From: Bombardia bombarda | Lineage: Eukaryota > Ascomycota > Sordariomycetes > Sordariales > Lasiosphaeriaceae | Length of the DNA stretch: 64,000 nucleotides | Direction: 5' to 3' | Assembly (NCBI GenBank): GCA_030512295.1 | Contig: JAULSR010000001.1 | Coordinates: forward strand, 3,929,001-3,993,000 | Shown here: one piece after another, positions 50,312 through 62,700 of the stretch | Layout of the letters: each line of letters begins with the position of its first letter | How positions within the stretch are numbered: the stretch's first letter is position 1 | Notes under the pieces: generated by a model | The model's database searches: none | Told to the model about the DNA's origin: nothing | Seen by the model: only the letters and a program-made list of their open reading frames with translations | Position numbers and translations under genes: made by a program

Positions 50312-51836
50312 AGGGTGTTGGCATAGGGGAAACGCACTGGGCAGGGTTTTTATCACAGCAATTACCTCTCTAGGGCACTGGGCTTTGCTTTCTGGTTGCA
50401 TTTGGCGTGGTATCATGGTACACTAGTGACGGTGACGAATTTCCGTCACAAAGACGGGAGACCGGAATCAAAAAAAGGATCACAAATGGCCATGACACCG
50501 GCGGTTAAGTCAACTGCTAAAAGGCGTTCTCTCAACTCGGTGCGAATTCTATGTGGATTGGGACGACCCGACTGTCTAGAGTTGTATCCTTCGTGACCGA
50601 AACCACAGAAGAAATATCTGGTGATATGATATTAGATAATGGAAATGTCAGCCTAGAACACCCAAGGAAGCCGAGAGGCTTGGGCTGATGAGGTAACGAG
50701 AGAGCACCCTGTCCAGTCACGGTGGTCGTCAATGATATGTTTGCTGTGATGTATTATTTGTTTATTGATGGTTGTTTGTCTCGTATACTGGCGACCTGGA
50801 ACAAACTCGGGATTTTTTTTTACATTTGACTTGCTTTCTGGCGTGGAGCACGCTAGGTATCCACCTGGAAACTTCGAGTCATTATCCGCCGGAAGCGACA
50901 AAAACTTAGGAGCTTTTTTCCTGATGGATTCGTATCCTGAACCCCAACAAGTATTTAACAAGTTCCGTCTTGTCCCTATCTGAGATAGATGCCTGGTAGG
51001 CAGGATACGTAATTAAGCACGTGGTAGGTGATGGATGGGCTTGGTGTCGTGTCTTTGAACGGCAACCTTTTTGTCACATAACGTCATAGCGGGCAGTAGG
51101 TACCGCTGAACTGCAGCAGGTCGCAGGGGCTACTGATCACTAGCAGTCATGGGCTGTCTGTGTCCTCTCATCGATTTGCTTTGCCTCGGCAAGAGGACGG
51201 ACGCGTGTCATGGCGAACTGACAGATGATTTCAAGACAACAACACACAAACTCCATTCCTCGCTCCTAGTATTTCCCTTTTTTTTTATAAATATCCCCAT
51301 GTTAAACATTCGCGGTTTCGCCTGGTTAGTTTACGTAGTAGTCTAGTATACCTGCCTAGTCTAGTCTCGTCTTTCCACCAAACACCACCACCGGCCTTGA
51401 ATTATACTTTTATCCCACCACCCCCTCCAAACCAAAACGATATCCACACAAAGAAGGGTGACGTGCTCGACTACCTACTAACTACTGGGTATTTATCCTC
51501 TGGTCGTCTCGACCACAACCACGACCACGACCACTACCACGACCAACTTTCAGTTAATCGATTGCAACGAGAACCTTGTCCTTACCTACCGCTGTCTACT
51601 ACCTGCCTATCTGTCTTTCCTTCACCTGCCTCTGTGCTGAGGCTGCGTGTTTGTTTTTCTTGCTGGGTGTCCCTGCTGTTGCCGTCATCATTCAAGCAGC
51701 ACACCACCACAGACGCGCACGCAAGCACACACGCCCATCTATTTGGTAATATCGCCGCCGTTTGCCGTCACCCGCCGATCAAACAAGAGAGACAGATAGA
51801 CAAACAGACGACGACGACGACGACACACGTCGAGAA
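50312..51836. other. Intergenic between eS1 and Rab18-like genes
   Basis: No gene is seen. 51460-51836 is CT-rich with CCACGACCA repeats (51517-51544) and ACGACG repeats (51808-51825), and is probably the promoter and leader of the Rab gene. Confidence 0.5.
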
Positions 51837-53335
51837 ATGCATTCATCCATAGCTTCAGATGATTCATTACCGACGCTCAAGGTATTACTGATTGGGCCAT
51901 CGGGGGCGGGGAAGTCGGCCTGTAAGTAAAGAGTGTGTGTGTGTGTGTGTGTGTGTGTGCGTTGCTGTTTCTTCATGATCATGTCATCGCCATCATAGGC
52001 TACCTTTTGCTTCTCGTTGTGCTGCTGGCGCACAGCCTCTTCCTCCATGTTGCTTTTGGTCGTCTTTTTGGGGCCTGGTCAGGTTGTGATGAGTGAAGCC
52101 CAGCAACATACGGCAGTGGCAACATTACATACATACCGTCACCTCGGGGCATTGATCCGGCCAGCATGATCCCCGACCCCGACTCGACCCGACCCGACCC
52201 GACCGACCCCGGCCAAGTATAGTATGGTTGGTTATGTGGCCGGCCCAGCCCAACCCGGCCCGGTCATGAGGGTTGATCGTGGCAGAGTCGCACGATGTTT
52301 GTTTAAACATGTTGTTGGAGAGTTTGGGCTAACTGATGGTGATGACAATAACTTGAATAGTGCTCATGCGGTATTGCGATGATGAATATGACCCAGGGTC
52401 GTCGGCAGCGACTATTGGGATAGACTTCAAGGTATGTTATTTTGATTTCTCTTATCCCCCCCTGGCTTCCCCTTCTCATGTCACTTTTCTGTTATATCTT
52501 TCTCTCCATCTCGGCACCCTTAGTCTTATTCACTGCTTTTCGAGGTTGGAAAGGCAGGTTCCGGTTCTACAACTGGATCAATGATCGCATCATATTCGCA
52601 TAACACACACACACGCACACACATATTCACTCACTCGCCCCCTCACTACTTGATCTCATATGATATTTGACTTACAAAATATCAGATCAAGAAACTCGCT
52701 GTCCGCGGCGAAGCTTACCGCCTAACGCTTTTTGACACGGTAAGAAGCCGTCTTCTGTCGCCCTTTTACTCCCGTTTCTTGCCCATGGGTTCCTTTATTT
52801 TCATGCATCATGACTGACAACCGATTGTATCCTCCCAACCTACCAGGCCGGGCAAGAGAGGTTTCGTACGCTCTCAACGAGCTTCTACCGCGGCTCCCAT
52901 GGAGTCCTCCTTGTCTATGACATCTCCAGCAGGGCCAGCTTCCTGACCATGGAGAGGTGGTTCGAAGAAGCCGAGACCAATACCGTCGACGGCGTTCCCT
53001 TGTATTTGGTAGGCTTACTGTTTAGCTTCCCAACCTCCCTTCTCTGCGACTAACGAAAAGAAACACAGGTCGGTGCAAAGTCTGACAAAGCCGAGAACAA
53101 CCGTGAGGTGTCACCAGAGGAGGGCCGCGCGCTGGCCGACGCTCACGGCGCGCGCTTCTGCGAGGCCAGCGCCAAGACGCGCGAGAACGTACGGCGGCCC
53201 TTTGTCGACATTGTAGACCAGATCGTGCGGAGCCCAGACTTGCTGGCGGCGGCGAAGTCGGGCCGCGCCCTAGGGACGGTTGCAGTGTCGAGCAACAGCG
53301 CGGCTGGTGGCTATTTTGCCAGTTGTTTGTGCTGA
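51837..53335 (+). CDS. Rab18-like small GTPase
   Basis: Exons 51837-51921, 52361-52431, 52686-52739, 52847-53008 and 53069-53335 encode 212 residues. GPSGAGKSA is the P-loop, AATIGIDFK the switch I with its conserved Thr, DTAGQERFRTL the switch II and EASAKT the G5 loop. LYLVGAKSDK occupies the NKxD position but has Ala for Asn. The C-terminus ends in CLC, a CxC double-prenylation signal. The body is closest to Rab18 (LSTSFYRGSHGVLLVYDIS; IVRSPDLL), a Rab of the ER and lipid-droplet surface in animals. Intron 1 is 439 nt and contains (GT)n and GACCC tracts. A Ras-like protein with altered base specificity is possible. Confidence 0.88.
51933..51959. repeat. (GT)n microsatellite in Rab intron 1
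   Basis: About thirteen GT units begin 11 bp after the donor of intron 1 of the Rab18-like gene. Confidence 0.9.
52171..52214. repeat. GACCC minisatellite in Rab intron 1
   Basis: Imperfect tandem copies of CGACC/GACCC lie in the middle of intron 1 of the Rab18-like gene, followed by GGCCCAGCCCAACCC-like units to about 52263. Confidence 0.8.
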
Positions 53336-53918
53336 TGGCTTTTTCCTATCTGGCTGTGGATTGGTTTCACGGTTGGATTTATAAAAATTTCGCTATTCCT
53401 TTCGTTTTGAGGCCCCATTGGCAATCAGACTGACTGTATTTTGATTTCATTTTTGTTGTTATTGTTTTAATTCTTCTATATGCCCATTCACCATTCCATC
53501 ATACACATACACAAACCATACCTACCTTATCCCATATTACCATCATCATCAGCTAATATCGCATCAGTATAGAATCTATCTGTGCTGCTATGCTGTACGA
53601 AATATAACCTCTAATATCTACGCTTTCTCACTGTTGTCTGCATTTTTCTTTGTGATGTACTATCTTGACTTGGAAGATGGTTTGGATAGTCGGGTGGTAT
53701 TAGTCTATGATTGTTCATGTCTAGCTAGGTATCTTATCTATATGTTTATGCCGTTAGGCTTCCGGTGTTGCTGCCTATGACAGACAATCCTATCTCCCTA
53801 CCTTACACAGGGTGGATATAGGTGTGAAGGAAAAGTGACGAGAGACAGTAAGCCCGGGCCGTCGTTGATTTACAAGTTAATACAATATTTTCTGTTCTTT
53901 CTTGTTGCTCATCTCTCT
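53336..53918. other. Convergent 3' flanks of Rab and hydrolase genes
   Basis: AT-rich, no ORF of interest. It should hold both 3' UTRs. Confidence 0.6.
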
Positions 53919-55369
53919 CTAGTCGTCCTTGGGCTCCAAGAACTTGACAACAGCTATAATCATTAAACAAGTCCTCAGTCAGCTTCGTTCCTCTCATGTC
54001 TTCGTTCGTTTGTTTACTCGTCAAGGGGCGGCGCGAAGTATGTGTGACATAAGAGAATTGATAAACGTCAATATGAAATTGGAGACTCACCCTGCCTAAA
54101 CGCCTCGGGCTGCTCCGAAATAACCCAGTGACCAGCGTCAATATCAGCCAGCTCGAAGAGCGGGAAGAACTGGCCGATGAGTGGGAGGACCTCGTCGGGA
54201 ACGTAGCGGCTCTTTGTGCCGCGCACAAACAGTGCCGGCTTCTCGAAGCGCACGGCGCCCGGGTCCTTGAATGGGAAGTCGCCCAGGTTGTCGAGCGACC
54301 TGCCCAGGATGTCGAGGGGGACGCGGAACCTCTGGTGGTTCTCCTTGGCGGGGTTTGCGCCTGCGCCGGTGACGGTAGGCCGGTGCAGGTTGCCGAGAAG
54401 GAACTGACGGATGGAGAAGGACTGGGCGGGTGATGGGGTTGATCAGCGGATGCATGGTTGAGGGGAACGGAAAGGGGGAGAATTGACGGGGAGGAGTGGT
54501 CAAACCTTTTCATACTGCTCCAGGATCTTGTCTGCGTCAGACTGGCGCGATATCCCGGCCGCGTCAATCTTCTTCATGCCCTGGATGTAGCGGGCAAAGT
54601 CGCTCTCGAGACGTACGTCCACGGGCGCGTTGTCGACGGCCACGATGTTGGCTACCAGAGAAGGCTCTTTCAGGGCGAGCGCCATGGCTGTTTTTGCGCC
54701 CCTTTTTCGGTGGAGGAAGAGGAGTTAGTCATATTACATTTTGTTCGTGTTACTGCCTATCCATACCCACAAGAGAAGGGAAAGACTTACATGGAATGGC
54801 CGATCAGTGTTGGCTCTTGAAGACCGTGCTCGTGGATAAAGTCGGCAACATCGGCTGCCATGGACGTGTAGTCGTGTCTATCATTATGCGGAGACTCGCC
54901 GTGGTTGCGGAGGTCCTGAAGGGGGGTGGGTGTGCCATGTCAGTGGCGAGATTTTGATCTCGTCTTGTTTTCATAAAGATAGACACGGTGACTCACCACA
55001 GTATAGACATAACGTCCTACATCCCGAGCAAGGGCTCTGACATGAGAGATTTCCAATTAGAAAACACGCATAGATAATACGAGTAAGTACAGCGGCTTCT
55101 ACTCACTTACTTATGCTCCTATTGTTCTTTTTGGAGCCAAACAAGCCGTGCATAATGATGATTGGAGACGTCTGCTGGTCGGATACGGGCTTGGCTGGTG
55201 TGTGAAGGTCGTAGACCAACGGTACTGTTGCCCACGACGACGACGACGCCCATGCCCTGGGCGCAGCCGAGGCGGAAAAAAGTCTCGTTGTTGTTGACGA
55301 GATGCATCCAAATCTCACAGCAGCAGAAACAGCTGCTGCTGTCGAGGGTGCCTTTGCAAGCATCAACAT
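53919..55369 (-). CDS. Mitochondrial alpha/beta hydrolase, Imo32/ABHD11-like
   Basis: Exons 55369-55107, 55036-54997 (40 nt), 54915-54791, 54701-54506, 54421-54091 and 53953-53919 encode 329 residues. An Arg/Ser/Ala-rich, acid-free N-terminus of about 40 residues fits a mitochondrial presequence. IIIMHGLFGSKKNNRSISK is the oxyanion-hole region, DLRNHGESPHN follows, and GHSMG holds the nucleophile Ser142. DAGHWVISEQPEAF carries the catalytic His. Yeast Imo32 and human ABHD11 share this pattern; ABHD11 is a matrix hydrolase linked to lipoylation of 2-oxoglutarate dehydrogenase. The donor of intron 1 was set at AA|GTGAGT because it restores SISKALARDV. The downstream neighbour on the same strand, srp72, has its own promoter. 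Confidence 0.9.
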
Positions 55370-56126
55370 TTTGAATTATTTTATCTGTTTTTCCAGGTTA
55401 GACTTGGGTTCAACGAAAATAGGGAGGCACTTGGTTGGTAATTACTGTTTTGACTTTTGCTTCAGTACTTGTCGCTCCCTCGGATGGTTGATCGCTTCGA
55501 CCCTGGATATTAATGATGATAATCGCGACCCTTCCGTTCTCGCAAAGAGTCACTTTCTCTATCAAAATATCGGTTATCGAGGTTATCTAACAATCCGACA
55601 TCGCAAGTGCCTGCTGGAGAAAGCCAATCAAAAGTTTGATTGGGCTATTTATTATAAGCGCACGAGCCATATCACTTGTTACGTCATAAGCCGCCTGTGG
55701 CCGCGGTTCAGCACTGAACTACGAATGTAATAAAAGACACCGGAACAGCGACAGGTGCTAAGAAAAGATTGAAAATAAAATAAGGAACAGTGAAATCCAT
55801 GTTTTAGTAAAGCCTGGACTGAACAAGCCGACGACGGCTTCTAATCGAGTCTGACAGTGGTGAACGATGGGCTTTGGTCATCGGCTGTGATTAATGTCAT
55901 GCAAATGCAAGAATCGCAATGATTTCGACGAGAAGAGTAAGTAAACAAAAATAGAAAAAAGTTATAATCTATTCGCGGGCTAGACAGAGACTGGCTGGCT
56001 AGCTTACTGGCTTTCTTCTTAGCATGCACGCCTACCTGCCTTCCTCACCACTATACGAATACTAGATAATTCCATCCATGCCTGCTTGCCCCCTTCCTGT
56101 TAGCCAGCCCCATAGGCCAGATACCC
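55370..56126. other. Hydrolase upstream region and srp72 3' flank
   Basis: AT-rich DNA without a supportable gene. The hydrolase promoter should lie in its left part. Confidence 0.5.
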
Positions 56127-58280
56127 TCATTTCTTCCCCTTCTTCTTCTTCTTGCCCCCTCCACCCCCTCCACCCCCTCCACCCCCTCCCCCACCGCCGC
56201 CGCCCCCACCGCCCCCTACAGGCGCCTTCTCAACTTTCAACAACCCAGCCCCACCCGCCAACTCCAGCGTCTCCTCCTCGCCGCGAACAGGACCCCCCTG
56301 CGTCGACTCCATCGCCCGCTTCTTGCCCTTCTTGCCCTTGGGCCTGTAGCTGCTGCGGTCGCGCAGCGGCAGCCAGCGCTCCGGGTCCGGCTTCTTAGCC
56401 GGGTCGAACGACTTGGGCAGTTTTCTGTGGCGACGCTTCTTGGCCGCCGGCTGCTGCTGCTTGTCCTTCTCCTTGTCGTCCAGAGCGCGCTTCTTAGAAG
56501 ACGACGAGGCTTCACTGACAGGGAGCACGGCGATGCCGCCCTCGATCAGCGCCTCGACGTCCACGCCAGCCGTCAGCTTCTCGACAGATGGCAGAGAGTC
56601 TAGGTGCGGCTGCACCTTAGCGAAGTCGCTCGTCGCAAAGCTGGCGACGAGGCCTGCTGTTGCAGTGCGGTCGTCAGCCTGCGCGGCCACCAGGTAGGAG
56701 AAGGCGTCGCCCGCGGCGGCGAGGTCGGCCGGGTGCGAAGACCGCAGGAGCTCGATGCCGGCTTCGCGGACGAGCGGGGTGCCGCTCCCTGCGGAGGAGC
56801 TTGCAGCGCTCTTTTGCCAGTGCGCCGCCGCCTTGGTCAGCTCGGTGCGGACGGCAGAGTGCCGGCCCTGCGAGCGGTACAGCGCCACGGCGAGGGCGAC
56901 CAAACCCGGGGTATAGCGCACGTCCGAGTAGTCGGCTGTGGCGGCGTCCAGGCGCTTAAAGAAGGCCTCGAGGAGGTCGAGGGCCGGCTGGGGGTTGTGC
57001 AGCTGCAGGTACAGCTGGATGATGGTGAGTAAGAGGCCGATGTCGTACGGGCGTGTCTCGATAAGGGGGAGGATGGCTTGCAGTGCCTCCTTGCCCGTCT
57101 TTAGCCGGCAGACCGCCGCGGCGTTGAGGACCCCGAGGTCGCCCTTGGCAGGCGAGATGGTCGGCTCCGTCTCTTTGGACAGCTTGTTCGCCGTGCTCTT
57201 CTCGACGCCGCTGAACTTTTGCGCCTGGAGCTCGACGATGTATTTATTGCGCCGGAAGATGGAGGCCTGGAAGTCGAATAGCCTGTCGTTTCCGGCAATC
57301 TCGGGCATGGACGTGGCTATGCGCTGCGCTATGAACGGATTGCTCTCTGCTTGGAGGACAAGGATATTGCTCTGGGCAATAGCCTGGGTAGATTTGTCCG
57401 AGATGCTTTCACCCCCGGCTCATGTTAGCTAGCTACCCACTCAGTCATCACCTCAACAAGTAAGTAAAACAACGGGAAAGAAGTAATAAACTCACTCAGC
57501 TAACACAATGGACCTGTGCAGCCCCTCGGCCTCGTCCTGCCTCCCCAACCTGATGGCCACATACGCCTGCTGCACCACAATCGGCAACAGCTCCGCCTTC
57601 TTCTCGTCCTCGCTCAGGTCCTCCGACGCCTCGCACAGGTCCCTCGACCGCTTCAGCAGCATCGCCGCCTTGGCGTAGTCCCCCCTCGACATGCAGCCGC
57701 ACGCCGCATTGTACGCCGTCTCAAATGCCTCGAGCTCCTCCCTGCCGGGCTTCTTCTGCGCCTCGGGCACCATCCACCCGTTTCCCTGCCACTCGAGCTG
57801 CGCGTTGGTCGCCAGCAGGTTGATGCGCAGGTCGTTCTCCTCGCCGTAGCGCGCCTCCTCGGTAGCATCCCACAAGTCGCGGTATATCGCGACCGCCTTG
57901 TCAAATTTCTCTGCGCGGTACGCCACCTGGGCGGCGACGTGCTTCAGGCCCCGACGGTGCCCCAGACCAGCCGTCTCCAGTACCGCCTCGGCGGCGGCGA
58001 GCTCGCCCGTCTTGTAGAGGGCGTATGCCTTTTCGAGCACGCATGCCTTCTCGAGGGCGGTGCCGGCCTCGGCGATGGCTCGCAGCGCATCGTCGAAGCG
58101 GTCGAGCTTGAGGAGGGCGACCACGCGCGTGTGTTGGGCTGTTAGCAAATCTGCTGTGCTTGTCGAGCCCTTGGAGGAGGCCTTGATGGCGGCGGTGGCG
58201 AGCTTGAGCGCTTGTTGGTTGTCGTCGATGTTCGCGCTGCGCAGCAGTGAGTTGAGCGCCGTGATGGCGGGGTCTGCCAT
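56127..58280 (-). CDS. srp72: Signal recognition particle subunit SRP72
   Basis: Exon 1 is 58280-57496 and exon 2 is 57405-56127, giving 687 residues. The N-terminal two thirds are TPR-like helical repeats (ALRAIAEAGTALEKACVLEKAYALYKTGEL and on, listed here as TPR-type pairs), which bind SRP68. The C-terminal PKSFDPAKKPDPERWLPLRD followed by a Lys-rich stretch is the SRP72 RNA-binding motif for 7SL RNA. SRP delivers ribosomes with secretory nascent chains to the ER. The protein ends with 21 Gly and then KKKKKGKK. The intron has a GTGAGT donor; the acceptor GAAAG was preferred over an upstream GAG because the latter gives an immediate stop. A CTAAC branch site lies about 18 nt upstream. Confidence 0.93.
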
Positions 58281-59749
58281 GGTGAATGATGTTCGACGGC
58301 CGGCGGCCGTGTGGTGTGGTGTATGTAGTGTAGTGGTGATCTGCCTGCCTTATTGCTGAATATGCATTCTCCCTTTTTCGCCCAGTTTTATTCGTTCCAG
58401 CTGCTCGCGACGTGAGGATGAATTGGATCTAACGATCGCGTTGATAGTTCGCTAGGTCCTGGGTCAGTCGATTTGTGGCTCCGCAGCTACCTTATGCGCT
58501 CCGTCGACGTGTACAGTATAGTGGGACCAGTCTAGGGTAGTACCTCTTGGAGTCAATCTGGTGGTGAAGGGGTTCCAATGCGGGGGCAACGAGGCCTATT
58601 TTTTGATTGTTTCTGTGGGGTACCCAGCCGAGCGGGTAGGGGAGCATGGATCTGCGGCGGCTCTGTGCGCAAGGTGAGCTCAAGCCTCCAGATGGTAAGC
58701 TGCCCCTGATATTCGTAAAGTTCGAGTTATTAACGTAAGGTAATTGGGTAAGTACGCTACCCAACACTTCTATCCTAGGATATATTCTTCCCAAAAAAGT
58801 GATCATACATAGAAACGTATGCAGATGGACACGCTTGATGTACATTGATACAACTAGCTACCTTGGCTCTTACAAGTGGATCCGGGTCTTGGTACCTTTT
58901 GTCTCTTCTCTCGTTCTCCTTCTATCCTTAACTTATATAGTGACGGGCATCACTACTATCAGTTCACAACCACTACGACAACTACTACTAATAATTCACC
59001 CTTTGCCCGCAAAGATAAATAATAAAAAATGAAGCACGATCCCCGCCTTGGCCTCTTTCTCCTCCTAGTTGATGACGAACAAAAGGGTAACATAAAAAAA
59101 ATCTAAATGATAATAATGATTGATGATTATGCCCCAGCAGCAGCAACAACAACGGAAGCAAGCAAACGTTCCAGAGTAAATAGTATCGCCTTTCCTTTCC
59201 GTTCATTTCTCGGAATGTTCGATCGCTGCCAACAACCGCACAGCAGCAAGGCTTTCCCGCTATCCCTTCCCTCTCCTTCTTCAGCACCAAGCAAGCAATT
59301 AAATACCCCGGTAGAATATCGACCTTCACCTTCACCTCCTTCATTCCATCTCCTTCCTCTTCATTCATTCCATAAGACAACTGGCACATCCTATAATACA
59401 GTCAGACGAGACCAGAAAATCCATCACACAGTAGCCTCAGCTTCCATCTCTTCTTATCATAGCATATTACGCGGCGTCGGCGGCGGCGGCGGCGGACGAC
59501 CCTAACCCCAAACCTCAAGATCTCCAATCTTCGCGACGCCATCGATAACCCCCTTTCAGAGCTAGAATAATACCGCCCGGAAGCGGCTATATACCCACCC
59601 ACGGCCTATTCTCACAAACTACTGCTCCTGGCTCGTAGAATCCTATTCCTCGGAATGATGTCGGAGTCGCTGTTCCTCCAGGGATTGAGTAGCACCGAGA
59701 CCGGACGTTGCCTTAGTGCTGACAGAGATGGGAGAGACAGTGGTGCGAA
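58281..59749. other. srp72 upstream region and myosin 3' flank
   Basis: No gene is seen. A GGCGGC run lies at about 59473-59496. The right part is probably the 3' UTR of the myosin gene. Confidence 0.5.
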
Positions 59750-62700
59750 CTAGGCACTCGCCGAGATGCTCTCCTGGGCTTCGTCAACCTCCGTAAGGTC
59801 GTTCATGCTACGATCATCGTAGTTGCCATCATCGCTGTACTCGAGCTTCTCTTGCTGAGCTATTGCCTGTGCCGAAACAATCTCGGCCAGACGCTTCAAC
59901 CGTGGAGTTTGCAGCCCTAAGTCACTATTGTCAGTTCATGTTTTACATAGACGGTCCGGCTTGGCCGAATCAAAGGGGGGGGAAACGTACAAGATGGAGT
60001 ATATGTCTCCAAGGCTGTGATGGCTCTGGGTTCTGCGATCTCATACGGACCACTGTCATCCATATCAACAGCTTGAAGCAGTAGAACGTCGCTCTTCTCT
60101 GTGACTCGGGAAGCAACTGCCTTCATGATCTCGCCATTGATGGGCTGCTCGTAGTCGGCAACCAAATACTGGTTCAGGAGCTTTTGAATTTGGTTCGGGG
60201 ACAACCTAATAGACGAGTCAGTACATCCTTCAAGAATAAAAAACCTGCTTAAACTTACATCCAGCAGATATCCTGGATAATTTCGATATCATTAAGAGTC
60301 GCCTTCTTAAGTTGCAATAGCTTTGTGGCTTGCTGTTACACAGTTAGCATCTGAATCCAAGTATCGCACCAAATAAGAAATCACTGACCATAAGATGCTC
60401 CAACTGGAGCGTGCCCTCAGGCATGTCATGGCTCTTGCACCACTCCTCGATGCGCGTGATATTGTAGTTGATCTGCAGACCACGCTTCCACGAAAGGAAG
60501 TTACGGCGCATAAGCAGGTCGTTGAATGCGGTCACGCCAACCAGCCTGAGAAGCTCAGTCACCGTCTGGGTAATAATAGTGTCCTCGAGGTAATAAGCTT
60601 TCATGGCACGGTAGACGCTGTTAAGCAGGGACAAGAGGTTGTCCATGCTGTATGCTGGCGTCGAGTTGGACTGCAGGAGCTTGCCAAGGAACCTGTTATT
60701 TTCATTCGTGACGAAGCCCGGCAAGGACTGCGACTCGATGATGGCTGGGATAATCATCTTTTGAAGCTTCTTCTTGAGCACTTTCATCCACGTGTGGTAG
60801 ATGTTGAACTCCAAACTCTCGAGGTCGTGCTTAACGATCTCCAAGAGTCGGTCATACTCGTAATTGTCCGTTTTCTGCGCCTCGTACCAGTCCTCTGCCA
60901 GGAAGACGAACGAGAGCATCTCATGCACATTAGAAAGCCAGAAGGCGCCGGGGTTGACAGCCTCCTCGCCGTCGTGTTGCATCACCTCTTGTTGGATCGA
61001 CTGCATGACGTTGGCGAGGAAACGCTCCGACTCCTTGACGAAACCGTTATTCCACATCTCGGACGTCACCAAGTTGATGAGATACGACGGGAAGAGCACC
61101 TCCTTATCAGAAGGCGGAGGATTGGTGGCGGGCGATGGGATCTTCAAGTTCTTGATGAGACCAATCGTAACCTCCTCGTTAAGACCTTCCTCATCCGCAA
61201 GAAGGGCCTCAAGCTCGAGCTCGATATTATCCGCGCCGGGAATGAAGGTGGACCCGGACAGAGTGTTCTGGCGGTTCATGCCAGGAATGGCCATGGAAAC
61301 GGGGCGCGGATTGTAGGCCATGCTGTACCTATCCATCTCGCGCGGTTCGGCCCCGGCACTCCTCCTCTTGGGCTTCTTAGACGATACCAAGTTAATGAGG
61401 CCGTTTGGAACAATAGGAGCGGGTCCGTTGCCGTTGATCAACTCGCCGCCGTTCACAGGTGCAGCTCTTCTAGCCTGCTCCAAAGCTTCTTGGAGCTCCG
61501 CTAGCTGTTGGCGCAGCGAGTTCTTCTCGGCTTCGGATCGCTCGCTTTCTTGACGAGCCTTCTCGAGCTCCGCGTTAGTAGCACGGAGAGACTCTTTTAG
61601 TTCCCGCTCCTCTTCTTGCATCCTCTTGACATTAGCAGTGGACTCCTCGAAGTTGGCCTGGAGCTTCTTCATCTCCCCCTCCATTGCCTCCAGACGCGCA
61701 GCAGCAATTCCAGCCTGATTGGCCTCCGTCTGTAGCTCCTTGGTCCGGGCCTCGAGTGCGTTGTGTCGATTTCTCCAGCTCGTCACCTGTCCCTCGTAGT
61801 TATCTACCTGGACCTTCAGCTCCTTGTTCTGAGTCTTCATAGTACCCAGAGACTGTGTCAACTCCACAACCTTGTTCTCCAACTTGTACGAGATCTGCTT
61901 GAGGTCCCGGGCCTCAGCACGTACAACCTTGTACTCCTTACGAGCGCTCCGTCCGCGCCAGAGACTTTGAATGATAACAACCTTCCTGCGGTATTCTCTC
62001 CAGGATCTGAGTTGCTGTCTCGATCGCCAGCTCCGCTGGATGATACGAGCAGCATTGCCGACGCGAGTCTCCATGATCTCCTTGCGCCGCAAGAAGCCCT
62101 TCATGGCGGCTTGAGCAAGAATAACGTCCTTCCTAATCCGCTGAAACTCCTTCCTCTGCTTCTGTCCACGCCAGATCCTCTGGATTGTTGTAGCGGCCTT
62201 GACTGTCCGCAGTTCCAGAGCCTGCTTACGGGCCTTGCCGGCCCTCGCTGCAGTCTGGAACGCGATGATAGAAGCGCGAGCATCCAGATACTTCTTCCGA
62301 TAGTATTTAGCTTTTAGGTTCTTCTGAATCAGGATAGCACAGTCGTTCAATCTTGTGGTACGAAGATTCTCCAGGAAGGCGAGCATACCTGCCCGGAAAA
62401 AGATTTTGGTCAGTCCCAATTGGTATTTGTCCAGTCCCTTGCCAGTACTGGCACCGAGCGCTTTGGTCAGGATAGCGTTTGCCATCTCCCTGATCTCCGA
62501 TGTCCATTGCGTCGAGGGCACAAGCATGTAGTACCGCATTGCGAACTCCTCGTACGTCCACCTCGTGGGATAACCCGCACAACTAATACGGACCGTCTCG
62601 AGCACACCGCAAGCGCGAAGCTGGCTTAGGACCATAGGACCCTCAAACTTCCAAGCCTCCTTGGCCTCGTTGGGCTTGATACATCTGATATAGTGCACAT

